The notes under the pieces: generated by a model
What the model was told of the DNA's origin: nothing
Databases searched by the model: none
What the model saw: only the letters and a program-made list of their open reading frames with translations
In this document: one piece after another, positions 11,340-21,503 of the stretch
Position numbering within the stretch: the stretch's first letter is position 1
How the letters are laid out: every line of letters starts with the position of its first letter
Made by a program: the position numbers and the translations under genes
Assembly (NCBI GenBank): GCA_905250115.1
Contig: CAJNOI010000149.1
Coordinates: forward strand, 62,001-126,000
DNA: 64,000 nt
DNA from: Adineta steineri
Taxonomy: Eukaryota; Rotifera; Eurotatoria; Adinetida; Adinetidae
Direction: 5' to 3'

Positions 11340-12231
11340 CTTTCACTTTCTGTTTTCTCTTTGTAAATGAATTGTATTCACAATTCCTCTGTAACTTGTC
11401 TGGTAGAAAAAGATAATAAGTTGTTCAAAATAGCTTTTCTCTTGTCATCTTCATATCTCATTTCCGGCGGCTGTCCATTATTCACAAGTAACATCAATAC
11501 ATCCATTTCATTATCTGTTTTCTTTGATATTTCTTTTGTGACTGTCTCATTACCATAAGTAGTCTACTACGTTGCAAAAAAAACCATAAATAGATGCATG
11601 CCTTGCAGATTAATAATATAGAAACAACTAAGAAATATAAAATATATAGCACGCATTTATTTATATTTTCTACGTCAAAATATGTGAATAGTTTCAAAAT
11701 TTTACTGGGAAATCTTGACTTTTGAAAGAAGCCAAATTCTATAACAAAGACCGAAGCCTAAGGACATCTATAGAAGAAGATTTTTATGTCTTATCGGAAT
11801 TCAAGATCATTGCCCATAAAATGACTGATATTCAGAGTAAACTGAATTCACTGTATTTTTTCTCGATCTACTGAGTGTTGGTTGCGTAGGAACAAGCGAA
11901 TGAATCATTTCATGTCATTATTTACATTGAATGGTGTACATTTGCCTAGAGTAAAAAAGGAATGAATGAATAACTTATTATGACAAAAAACACGTGAATC
12001 AGAAATATTCATACACTAAACGTAGTAATAGCCGTCGACGATCGATCATAGGTAAAGAAGAATCGATTTATTTTTCTTATTTTATAACAAGAACATTTTT
12101 GTGGCTTAGATTTGCAGTTGATAATACGTTCTTTTGTTTTCGACAGTAAAAACAAAGTGATACTTACGATTGACCTTTTCTATTCTAATATTCTCTTAAG
12201 TCATTATTTCTATTCACTGTTTGGTACTTTC
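11340..12231. promoter_or_regulatory. intergenic region between divergent receptor and F-box genes
   Basis: About 890 bases separate the divergent starts, so both promoters should lie here. No distinct motif was recognised. A possible acceptor (CTTAG near 12110) followed by an open stretch before the F-box start suggests a 5' leader. Confidence 0.4.
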
Positions 12232-13404
12232 ATGGCCGATACTTCTCTTCTTACCCTACCTGTGGAATTAATTCATCGCATATTTGACAATTGTGATGTT
12301 CAGAACTTTCTTTCGATTCGCTGTGTTTGTAAACGATTGTATATGTTGGCCAATACCTACAATCGATTCAAACTGATTTTCGATTCGGAATCACCATATA
12401 ATGTAAAATCGATACCGTTTTTTGTTCAACCCGAAAATGTGACGATATTGATTCTCTCTAATGATTATTTAAAAACGGATCGAATCAAAGCATTTATTTC
12501 AATTTTTAATATTAGTCAATTTACTCGACTGCATTCGTTGAGTCTTCATCAAATTCAAGATGATGATCTCGAACATGTCTTAGAACATGTGAGCACTGAT
12601 TATTTGACTTCACTTTTTATTGAATCGAGTCACAGTGAAAATTGCAGAGCATGGGCTCTCGTCCCATCGTTACTCAAACGATGTAGCTTACGAAAACTAT
12701 CTATGCATAATATCAATTACATGATGGGACATATATTATGGCCCGATCAATACAAATTACAACATTTAGTCATCGATAGTTGTATCTATGGCGAATACCT
12801 TGATATTCTTCAAAAATTACCCTATTTACAAACACTCGTCATGCGAAATTGTACTATCGATGATACACATAGTACACTATTATTATTATCTAAATTCAAA
12901 ACTCTTTCTTCATTAATATCACTAACCATTAGTAATTGCTCATTTAGTCTAAAAAATCTTACATTACTACTTTCACCAATACCTACACTTCTTCATCTCA
13001 AACTGATTTCTCATCGAGGAATACTTGATTCATTTTTTCATGGTTCTCGTTTAGAAGAATTAATTCGAGCAAAAGCACCGACACTAGTTCGATTTGAATT
13101 TTTTCTCTCGTATAACTATCAAGAAAACGATCGATTCATCAGTCTTGAATCTTTAATGGATCCTTTTCGTACACCTTTCTGGCTTAATGATAAACGATGG
13201 TTTGTAACATGTGCTTATGTTCCGAAAGGATCTACCATCTGGCTCCATACAACACCAATTAGAGATTGTGGGATCGAAAGATTAGTGAGATGTGAGGTAT
13301 CATGGATAGACAACCAATGCCGTCTGACACAACGATCAATTGATGAAATAATTGATAATACTGATGATGTGGTATGTTCACATATATATATATCTAATGC
13401 ATAG
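12232..13404 (+). CDS. F-box protein with degenerate LRR region
   Basis: From ATG 12232 the frame encodes 390 residues. The F-box comes at once (LPVELIHRIFDNC at about residues 9-21, then FLSIRCVCKRLY), so this start is preferred over an in-frame ATG 40 codons upstream. The rest is a solenoid of weak leucine-rich repeats (LHSLSLHQI, LRKLSMHNI, LQHLVIDSC, LQTLVMRNC, LISLTISNC), ending with the FWLNDKRWFV block that also marks the F-box gene near 19-21 kb (FWMNKGWIF). F-box proteins usually recruit substrates to an SCF ubiquitin ligase through Skp1. A phase-0 donor (GTATGT at 13372) close to the end would allow splicing to the LRR exons that follow; if so, the reading to 13404 is not the real C-terminus. 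Confidence 0.85.
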   Translation: MADTSLLTLPVELIHRIFDNCDVQNFLSIRCVCKRLYMLANTYNRFKLIFDSESPYNVKSIPFFVQPENVTILILSNDYLKTDRIKAFISIFNISQFTRLHSLSLHQIQDDDLEHVLEHVSTDYLTSLFIESSHSENCRAWALVPSLLKRCSLRKLSMHNINYMMGHILWPDQYKLQHLVIDSCIYGEYLDILQKLPYLQTLVMRNCTIDDTHSTLLLLSKFKTLSSLISLTISNCSFSLKNLTLLLSPIPTLLHLKLISHRGILDSFFHGSRLEELIRAKAPTLVRFEFFLSYNYQENDRFISLESLMDPFRTPFWLNDKRWFVTCAYVPKGSTIWLHTTPIRDCGIERLVRCEVSWIDNQCRLTQRSIDEIIDNTDDVVCSHIYISNA

Positions 13405-13635
13405 AACGAGAGTTTTATTTTGTCATCTCAAACAACTTTGATATGTAATCTAGCTGCATAAAACGCATTTCTTTCTCATCAAAGGATTTTCTGAATGATG
13501 TAATCGAATATGTAAATGAGCACCTGAGTTCAGTTGAGCCACTGAAGTGTATTTTGCCCGTGATTCTCTTGTACTACTCTTCGTCATAAGTTCTAACGAT
13601 GCACTATACCATCATCTAACATCATATTTTTACAG

Positions 13636-14968
13636 ACACTCAACACAATCAATCTTTACCATTATCAAATTGGAGACAGAGGAGTTCAATATTTCGCTGA
13701 TGCTCTTCGTAACAATACGGTGACTATTCTTCTGGCAGTCTTCATCGTATATCTTATCTGATCTTTTAAACATAGACACTCACGACATTCGGTCTCTACT
13801 ACAATCAAATCGGCGATAGTGGGGCACAATATTTAGTTGATATTCTACAACAAAATACAGTAAGTTCACTTTTCTATCGATTTCTTCATGTTCTATCTTT
13901 GAATACAGACACTTACCACGCTCAGTCTTCACCACAATCATATCGGAGACAAGGGAGCACAATATTTTGCTGATGTCTTACTGAACAATAAGGTAACTCT
14001 TTCTGTCGTCGTGCTTTTTATACATTTTCTCTAACCTTCTTCCATAGACACTCAGTTTCCTCAATCTCAATGATAATCAAATCGGCGATAAAGGAGCACA
14101 ACATCTGGCTGATGGCTTAAGACAGAACACAGTGATTTGTTGCTTTTGCTTCCTTTTCTTACTTCTCTCTTCTATACTTTTTCACAGACGCTCACCTCAC
14201 TGAATATCGATAAGAATTCTATCGGACAACAAGGAGTAAAATATCTGGCTAATTCATTACAACAAAATAAAGTAACATATCTTTATAGATCTGTATCTTA
14301 ATTTATATCTTCTGATGTAGACACTCACTACACTCAGTCTTTGTCACAATCAAATAGGTGATAGTGGAGTGCAGCATCTTACTGATGGCCTACGACACAA
14401 TAAGGTAATTCTCTTTCTTACAATCGTCACCATATCTCACATCTAGACTTTTTTACATAAAGACACTCATCACTATCAATCTCGATAAAAATCTTATTGG
14501 CGACCAAGGAGCAAAACGTCTTGCTGATGTTTTACGACACAATACAGTAACCTTTCTTTTCTTCTTCTTTCTTCACCCTCTCCTTTCTCACACAGACACT
14601 GACTACGCTAAGTCTCAATGAGAATCAAATCGAAGACGGTGGAATAAAACGTCTTGCTGATGCTTTACGACATAATACAGTAAATCTCTTGAACTTTTTT
14701 GCCTCTTTATATTTCCTCAATGTCTATTTTTTTCATGCAGACACTTAGTATACTAAATCTCAAGGATAATCAAATTGGACATGAAGGAGCAAAACGTCTT
14801 GCTGAAGCTCTACGAACGAACACAGTAAATATTCTTCTTTGTCTTGTGCACTTCTCACATTTGCATTTTACTACGTAGACAATCAAGGAGATTCAGCTTT
14901 GGAATAATGCTATCTTATCATCAATATTGGATCAATTGAAAAAACTTGACAGTCGTCTTAAATTTTAA
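13636..14968 (+). CDS. RNI-type LRR protein, one repeat per 84-base exon
   Basis: Nine consecutive exons are each exactly 84 bases (28 codons) with phase-0 introns of about 50-85 bases: 13636-13719, 13776-13859, 13909-13992, 14048-14131, 14188-14271, 14321-14404, 14463-14546, 14596-14679 and 14741-14824. A last exon, 14879-14968, ends in TAA. Each exon is one ribonuclease-inhibitor-type leucine-rich repeat: TLTTLSL-NQIGD-GAQ-LADALR-NT. The solenoid would be a binding scaffold, as in NLR and RanGAP families. No ATG-bearing first exon was found between 13404 and 13636. The phase-0 donor at 13372 makes it possible that the preceding F-box gene supplies the N-terminus. Confidence 0.85.
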
Positions 14969-15109
14969 ATATTTCCTTTTCTCTTTACTTACTGAAAATA
15001 AATAAACTATGTAAAAATTGTCGCTTAGACTTGCCCGTGGTGAGAAAGAGTGATCTGAGGACAGGTGCAGTATTATGATTATACTCACTAGTCAGGCGTT
15101 CATAAAATA

Positions 15110-15160
15110 TGAGGGTCTGCATCAGGGTGAGTTTTCTTGTCCACCCACACCCCCACCCTA
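15110..15160. repeat. telomere-like inverted repeat
   Basis: GAGGGTCTGCATCAGGGTGAG on the left and CCACCCACACCCCCACCCTA on the right, about 140 bases after the LRR stop codon. Confidence 0.65.
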
Positions 15161-15994
15161 AAACAGAAATCTATCTGATAGATAGATAACCCACTGTGGT
15201 TCATTGGTCCAAATAAGCACACTTATAATCAAATGTCTTGTATTCTAGTCTTACTCATTGCATAACCTAAAAGTATGTATAATACATTAAACTGAGAAAT
15301 TATCAACAAAAACTTGAAAGATAAGATTTAATGTTTTTTTACTTCACTTTATTTAATCTGACAAAATAAACAAAAAATCTCACCCATAGTTGTACATTCC
15401 TAGCTCGGGTTTTTTCCATCTTATATAGCTTTAATTCCAATATGTTTATCTTTGTGCTAATGCAAAACTGTTGTTTTACGTTCTACATGTGTTTGTTATG
15501 ATTTCTTTTCATCATCTGTAAATGCTTTTTTGTTTACTTTGGATTTTTCCCCGTGACTGTGTAGGTTACTTCAATAACATAGTTGGAAGAAAAAAATCAG
15601 AAATATATAATCATGCTGTCTTAATAGCAAATGATTCATTCGAAAAATAAAGTAGTAAATTTAGCACTTGCATTTATAGGTAAGCAAAACAGATTGTTTT
15701 AAATACTCTGTTTCGAATATAATCGGAATACTGATGAGAGACAATCATGCGATGTGATCAACCGCTTTTAAGTTCGAATTCTATCCGTTATAAATAAGCC
15801 CTGCTAAAGTGTGAAAAATCTCTAATGAATAAGCGCCCATAAGGCGTTTCTCATGAGGTATAGCCGTTTTGTTTAAGTTTTAGCTTATTGTACGATATGT
15901 ACAATGTCATACAGGTGTCAGTTCAAATGGATTTGTCCTTCAAGAAATTTTAAACTATTAGAAAACACTCCTACTTCATAACAGATTCAAGAAA

Positions 15995-16058
15995 AGGTGT
16001 AGGTGAGGATGTGAATGAGAGACTTATGTGTTATCCACCTACTAACACCCACACTCTG
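15995..16058. repeat. telomere-like inverted repeat
   Basis: GGTGTAGGTGAGGATGTG followed by CCACCTACTAACACCCACACTC, about 50 bases before the chosen start of the GTPase-Hsp20 gene. Confidence 0.6.
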
Positions 16059-16106
16059 CCAAGCCACACTCATATTATAAATACGAATTATTTATTATCA
16101 AATAGG

Positions 16107-17666
16107 ATGTTCAACAATCCAATAAATAAATTACGCTCCACATTAAATACGGTGATACACAAACGTTCAGGCGAAGGTAAGAATCAGCAAAATCCATCAA
16201 ATGATATTTTAAGTGAACAGACAGCACTTTTTACAATTCTTGGCGATCTAAAACTCTATAATACGAATGATGCAGCATCCAGAATATATAGATCAACTAA
16301 TTCATTATATGATGTTGTTATTCGTATTAATAATATATCTGATTTAAATACGCAAGGATGGGAAATTTTAGTTGGTAATCATTCAAATAATATTATACCA
16401 AATAAAGTGATAGCTTCGAATAATGACGAATCAGGACAAATACCCGATGAAAAGAAAGAAGCTGTGATAGCTACTGTTCTGGGTGCATATAATCGTGGCA
16501 AATCATATTTACTCAAAAAACTTTGTAGGATCAATATTCCTAGTAGAAACATAACCCATACTGAAGGTATATCTATTACAGTAGGAAGAGATAATTACAG
16601 AAATATTATTTTTCTTGATACTGCTGGCACAGATAAACCAGTTAAAAATGATGAAATTGAATTTAAAAGGGCAACTGAAACACTTTTGTGTGAAGTCGTT
16701 CTTCATTTAGCTACTTTTTTCATCATTGTTGTAAATCGTTTACGAGCTACCGATCAAATTTATATTCGACAAGTATTGAAATATTGTCGAGTTACACAGA
16801 TTAGAAAAAAAATTATTATTGTTCATAATCTACTTGATGTTAAAACGATCGAAGATGTTAACACAGTCATAGAAGAAGATATTAAACTGACATTCAGAGC
16901 AATCGACAAGCAAATACAATTGGACATAGGTGGTACCACCAAATCGATTCATTTTTTTGAATCAAAACAACAGAACGACATTGAAATGCGTCACTATGTT
17001 TTAGCAAAAAGTCATTCCAAGGCAGCTGATATATGGAATAAGCAGTCTCTAGACGGTATTATGAATCTTTTACAAAATTCAGAGAACAAAAACAGTCCTA
17101 ATATTATCAATGACATGATTACTTATATTAATGGCAAACTTCCACAGTTGTTTAAACATAATAATGATTCTAGAAGCGGTACTGCTCAACCAGCTCTAAG
17201 GATTGTACAACATGATAGTCTACCATATATTGTACTTGCTGATCGAAGAGCTCGTCACAATTTGTTGGAAGAAGGCTATTTATTAGAACTATCGGAGAAG
17301 CTTGTTTATGATGATGCAGGATATTTTGTTACAAACGAAAGTGGAAATTGGCAACCTCGTTACAACTTATATGAAGATGACAACGAGTATTGTTTAATTG
17401 TTGAACTTGCAGGATTTGCAAAAGGTGAATTAGAGACAAAGCTAGCCGAGAAGTCTATCACTATTACAGGTACTCGTTCTGATTTAAACAACAGAATGAA
17501 TTATCGTACTATTCGTCAATCAGATATTTTAATTGGTTCTTCTACATTAACTATTCCATTCGAGATCGATACAGTTCGTGACAAAGTAGAGTCAGAGCGT
17601 ATGGATGGTTTTATTAAGATGTTAATCCCAAAGAAAACCCTAGGTGTGCTATCCTTGGACTTATAA
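16107..17666 (+). CDS. GTPase-like P-loop protein fused to C-terminal Hsp20/alpha-crystallin domain
   Basis: The frame from ATG 16107 encodes 519 residues. An in-frame ATG at 16011 would extend it by 32 residues, but those lie in a telomere-like inverted repeat, and a TAG acceptor-like site directly precedes 16107. The middle carries a P-loop (GAYNRGKSYLL, about residue 134), a Switch II/G3 DTAGTDKP, and HNLLDVK in the place of NKxD. The C-terminal 100 residues form an alpha-crystallin sandwich: a strand reading YCLIVELAGF, then SITITGTR, then a hydrophobic strand before a GFIKMLIP ending. Hsp20 proteins hold unfolding clients; large GTPases remodel membranes or assemblies. The fusion suggests a stress-linked, nucleotide-controlled chaperone, which is inference. 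No intron interrupts it. Confidence 0.85.
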   Translation: MFNNPINKLRSTLNTVIHKRSGEGKNQQNPSNDILSEQTALFTILGDLKLYNTNDAASRIYRSTNSLYDVVIRINNISDLNTQGWEILVGNHSNNIIPNKVIASNNDESGQIPDEKKEAVIATVLGAYNRGKSYLLKKLCRINIPSRNITHTEGISITVGRDNYRNIIFLDTAGTDKPVKNDEIEFKRATETLLCEVVLHLATFFIIVVNRLRATDQIYIRQVLKYCRVTQIRKKIIIVHNLLDVKTIEDVNTVIEEDIKLTFRAIDKQIQLDIGGTTKSIHFFESKQQNDIEMRHYVLAKSHSKAADIWNKQSLDGIMNLLQNSENKNSPNIINDMITYINGKLPQLFKHNNDSRSGTAQPALRIVQHDSLPYIVLADRRARHNLLEEGYLLELSEKLVYDDAGYFVTNESGNWQPRYNLYEDDNEYCLIVELAGFAKGELETKLAEKSITITGTRSDLNNRMNYRTIRQSDILIGSSTLTIPFEIDTVRDKVESERMDGFIKMLIPKKTLGVLSLDL

Positions 17667-18198
17667 AGTATAAGACTGAAGAAAAAAGAATCATATTATC
17701 CTTTTTTTATACGAACTATCATATTCAAAAAGACTTTTTAAATAAATAAATAAACGAGAGAAAATAAAGATGTCAGCTACCTTTGAGTATGGGTATACAA
17801 GTGTAATTGTGGCTATTTTATTGAGAATGAGTATGACAGCAAAAGAGTATTATTAATAGGATAGCCTATTGTCATTTCATTTTTTCACAAAGTTCTGTTA
17901 GTTTATTTTGTTCGACTATCCACAATCGATATGTTTTATCTAATGCGAAAGATTCGATAAAATGGATTATATAAACAAGCGAGAAATTGAACCTACATCT
18001 TCCAATGACTGATTGGATATGTATCATTCAGACGTTATCAGATCTGTAGAACAGACACTGAGTCTTTAAAACGAACTAAACATACTAGATCTTAGAATAC
18101 AATCTGGTTGTACTTTCAAATGATTCCTAATACTATTGAAATTAGATTCTTGCTAATAATAAGATTCATCGATATTTATTTGTATTATTTCATTGGTT

Positions 18199-18280
18199 TG
18201 AGGATGTGAGTGTAGGTGTAAGTGAGAGAATAAAGGTATGAATCATTCAAAGAGCAATATTCACATCCACACCGATCCTC
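18199..18280. repeat. telomere-like inverted repeat
   Basis: TTGAGGATGTGAGTGTAGGTG on the left; CACATCCACACCGATCCTCAA on the right. The outer ends pair well. Confidence 0.7.
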
Positions 18281-18655
18281 AAGGTTCCACTCTTTTTCCC
18301 TTGTGTCATTAGCTTTTTTTTTATAGTTATTACTATTACTTATAATAAAGCTCTGTCCTGTGTGTCACTCACTTTATATCTCACAGTAAGGTGAGTAGCA
18401 AGAACAAAAGAAATTCATTTTTTCTAACTTTCTTCAAAGATAAGAGATAATATCGTCACTAACGAAAAAACACCTTTGCTTTGTACATAATTCACGTCAA
18501 AAGCCTCGCAGTATTTTTTTTTTGTTTCTGAATCATAGATCGAAATTACACAAGGATATAAAATTAATTCATAGAATTGTCTTGTGAGGGATCAGTAAAA
18601 AGAGCAAATAATTATTATTATTAACTAGCAGAAGTATCTGCCGTTGCTCAGAAAA

Positions 18656-18727
18656 TGAAGAATGTGGGCAAGTGAGGATGAGAAGCGAGTGTGTTTGAAT
18701 GTAGTAGAGTATACCCATCCACACCAA
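18656..18727. repeat. telomere-like inverted repeat (degenerate)
   Basis: GAATGTGGGCAAGTGAGGATG on the left and ATACCCATCCACACCAACATG on the right. Confidence 0.5.
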
Positions 18728-19025
18728 CATGTTTATTTTATGCATTAAAATCATTTACTCACTATTTGGTTTTCTACAACTTCTAAATGAATCATCGCCA
18801 ACCTGTAATATGAAAACACCAAGGAAGAAGAAGAAGAGCAAAAAAACACGTCATAACCGATGCAATAAATGCATAGTATCATTCAAAAAGCACATGGTTG
18901 TGCGTTGTTCTGTTTTTTCCTTCACAAATAACGAAAGAAAAAAAAGAATAATATGCCTTTAGAATACTTCAGTGTATACATTTCTCAATCTTTCATAGTC
19001 ACTCTATAGGGTTGATTTCGCAAAT

Positions 19026-20993
19026 ATGTATCAAATCAAACAACGATCAAGTTTCAGTGAAACTTTTACTATTGAGACAAGGAAATCAAGAAGTGAGTTA
19101 TACATTACATATATAATTCAAATGAATTCTTTTGCTTAATTTTTTTATTTTAACATAACAGAGTTTAATGCGGATAAGTAAGTAAAATATCTATTTTATC
19201 ATTATGTCATATATATTTTTTTTAAATCTTATGTAGTCTATTAGTCTCCTGCATTGAAAATCTTTCAAATGAACTTTTATATGAAATATTTGATTATCTG
19301 GATGGTAATGATATTTTCGAAATATTTTCTAATCTTAATTATCGTTTTCAATATCTTATTACCTGTTCATCAATTCCATTCAAGATAAAATTTCGTTCTC
19401 ATACAACATCACAACTCATAGATTGTTGTAAAACTGTTATTGTTCCAAATCGGCATCATATACTTTCATTAAATTTCGAAGGTGGATCATTAATTGATAA
19501 CTTTTTCAAACATTGTATCATCGATTCATCATTTACTCGTCTTCAATCAGTTGTTCTCAGCAATGTTTCAATCAATCGAGTCGTGAGTCTTCTGTTTTAT
19601 TTGAGATCTTTACCTCATCTCTTCTCATTGAATATGAGTATTAGGGAAGAAGAGTACTTTGATCTCAGTGATATCTATCGAATAATTTTCACTTTACCTT
19701 CTTTAAAATATAACAAATTATCATTATGCTTGGAGTACGACGAAGAAGATACGAATATATCCATACCACTTGCTCTCAATGAACAATTCAGTACAATTGA
19801 ATATATGGTTATTAATCACACTTGTACTCCAGATAAGCTTATGTCTATACTCTGTCATACACCTCAACTTCATCATTTAATCTGTGAAACCTTGGAAGAA
19901 ATAGAGCCTGCTTCTACAAATGAACAATCAATAACACTATCGAATTTAGTATATATTCGTATCAATAATTGTCAAATAGATTTTGATAGATTTGAAATGT
20001 TTATGAAGAAAGTATCTTCTCAATTACAAGTATTACGTGTCAAGCAAAAATATGATAAAGCTTATCTTGATGCTGATCGATGGAAACGATTAATCGAAAA
20101 TTATATTCCCAATTTGCAGGAATTCATTTATGAATATCCTGGATACGAATATAATGATTATGAGACTACATCTCTCGATACAAATTTTAATCAATTCATT
20201 TCACCATTTTGGATGAATAAAGGATGGATATTTGAATTAGAAATTAACAATAAAGAAATTAGCTTTTCAATTCATCCACATAAGTAAACGCATAAACATC
20301 TGTTCTATCAATAGTTTTACCATTACTTTTTTTTATAGGAAAATATGGTTCGATGTTGACGGAAATACAGAAAATGTTCCTATTCGAAAAAATATTGATA
20401 ATGCTTTGGCTCCTTTCATTCCAACTAGTCAACTTGTAATCAGTGGTTGCTCTTCTACAGAACAAAATCAAACATTTATTGATGATTTCAAAGCTCTGTT
20501 TGTTGCAATTCAATTTACTCATTTGAATATTAACTGTGAAAAAGTACCTATTGAAATGTTAATTAGAATCATACAATTGTTACCTAATCTTGATTCATTG
20601 AAAGTATCATGTATGCCAATCATGCAATCAGCCTGGTTGTTTAGCATAGATAGAGATTTGTTTTTTCAAACATCGATCAACAACAAAATTAAAAAAGTCC
20701 ATCTCGAGAAGATCATTGAAATAGAACAATTAAATTTTCTACTCTTTCTTTGTAATTACATGCAATATTTTCAAGTAGATTGTGGAAAAGATATGGATCT
20801 TGAACCTATTGTGCGACATATTTTGATGAAGACCCGTATATACATTCCACATCTTACTTGTTTACATCTCAATGTTCAAAGTGGTAATGAAGAAATGGTT
20901 TATAACTTACAGAGACTGATCGAAAATGAGAAACTATTAAATAAATATACGATAAAACGTATTTCCGATAATATTATTCTGAGATGGAATTGA
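19026..20993 (+). CDS. F-box/LRR-like protein, four exons including a 16-base exon
   Basis: Exons 19026-19092, 19162-19177, 19237-20283 and 20339-20993 join in phase to 594 codons plus stop. After a short polar N-terminus the F-box appears at about residues 33-50 (IENLSNELLYEIFDYL), then a solenoid of weak leucine-rich repeats. A WxFxLE block (FWMNKGWIFELEIN) around residues 355-370 is typical of the family and has a counterpart in the F-box gene at 12.2-13.4 kb. The likely role is a substrate adaptor of an SCF ubiquitin ligase, by family knowledge. The 16-base second exon is unusually small, but both borders are GT-AG and its removal would break the frame. No stop interrupts the joined frame. 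Confidence 0.85.
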
Positions 20994-21503
20994 CATTGAT
21001 TTTATTGATTGTGATTTTATTTTTCGAATAACCAACAAATATATTCAGATTGATGCATACGTATGAATTTTTTTTGATAGAAGTAATAATAAAGAATATT
21101 TGAAAAATTTTCTGTGATTAATATGCTAATTCATTTGGTTTTGTTGAGCTTTTGAATGATTCATCTCAAAAACACACATCCTGGTGTTCTATAAAGTATA
21201 TGATCGTCTTTATATTGCTAATAGTTATCATACAATTTCTAAAATATTTTTTGATTTAAAAAAATTAATCTGTTGCTTTTCAATACGCTGAAAAATCTTC
21301 TAAATATGATCTTGAGTGTGGATGTGTTGTGTTAATTATACTCGTATCTACACCCTCTACCCTTTTGAAATAATTATTAATACTAATTTGATTTCTACTT
21401 ATTTAAATAAAAAGTATCGTTCTTGATTAGCTTTTATATCTGAATTAAATATAATTAGGTCACATTAAACATAAAAAACTTTTAAAGAAAACGAAATTAT
21501 TCT
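20994..21503. other. intergenic region between convergent genes
   Basis: It holds one telomere-like inverted repeat (21311-21366). Nothing else recognised. Confidence 0.5.
21311..21366. repeat. telomere-like inverted repeat between convergent genes
   Basis: CTTGAGTGTGGATGTG on the left; TCTACACCCTCTACCC on the right, with a loop of about 20 bases. Confidence 0.65.

Larger units (their letters stand above)
14969..16106. other. intergenic region with two telomere-like inverted repeats
   Basis: Beyond the repeats at 15110-15160 and 15995-16058 nothing is recognised. The 3' part should hold the promoter of the GTPase gene. Confidence 0.45.
17667..19025. other. intergenic region with two telomere-like inverted repeats
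   Basis: It holds repeats at 18199-18280 and 18656-18727 and a dispersed motif (CTAGCAGAAGTATCTGCCGT) at 18624-18651. A Lys-rich open frame at 18729-18962 shows no domain and is not called. Confidence 0.5.

Noticed and set aside
16011..16106. Upstream in-frame ATG of the GTPase-Hsp20 gene as start
   Set aside because: The extra 32 residues are encoded by the telomere-like inverted repeat and the sequence after it; the ATG at 16107 follows an acceptor-like site.
18729..18962. Lys-rich 77-residue frame
   Set aside because: Low complexity, no domain, overlaps the right arm of a telomere-like repeat at its start.
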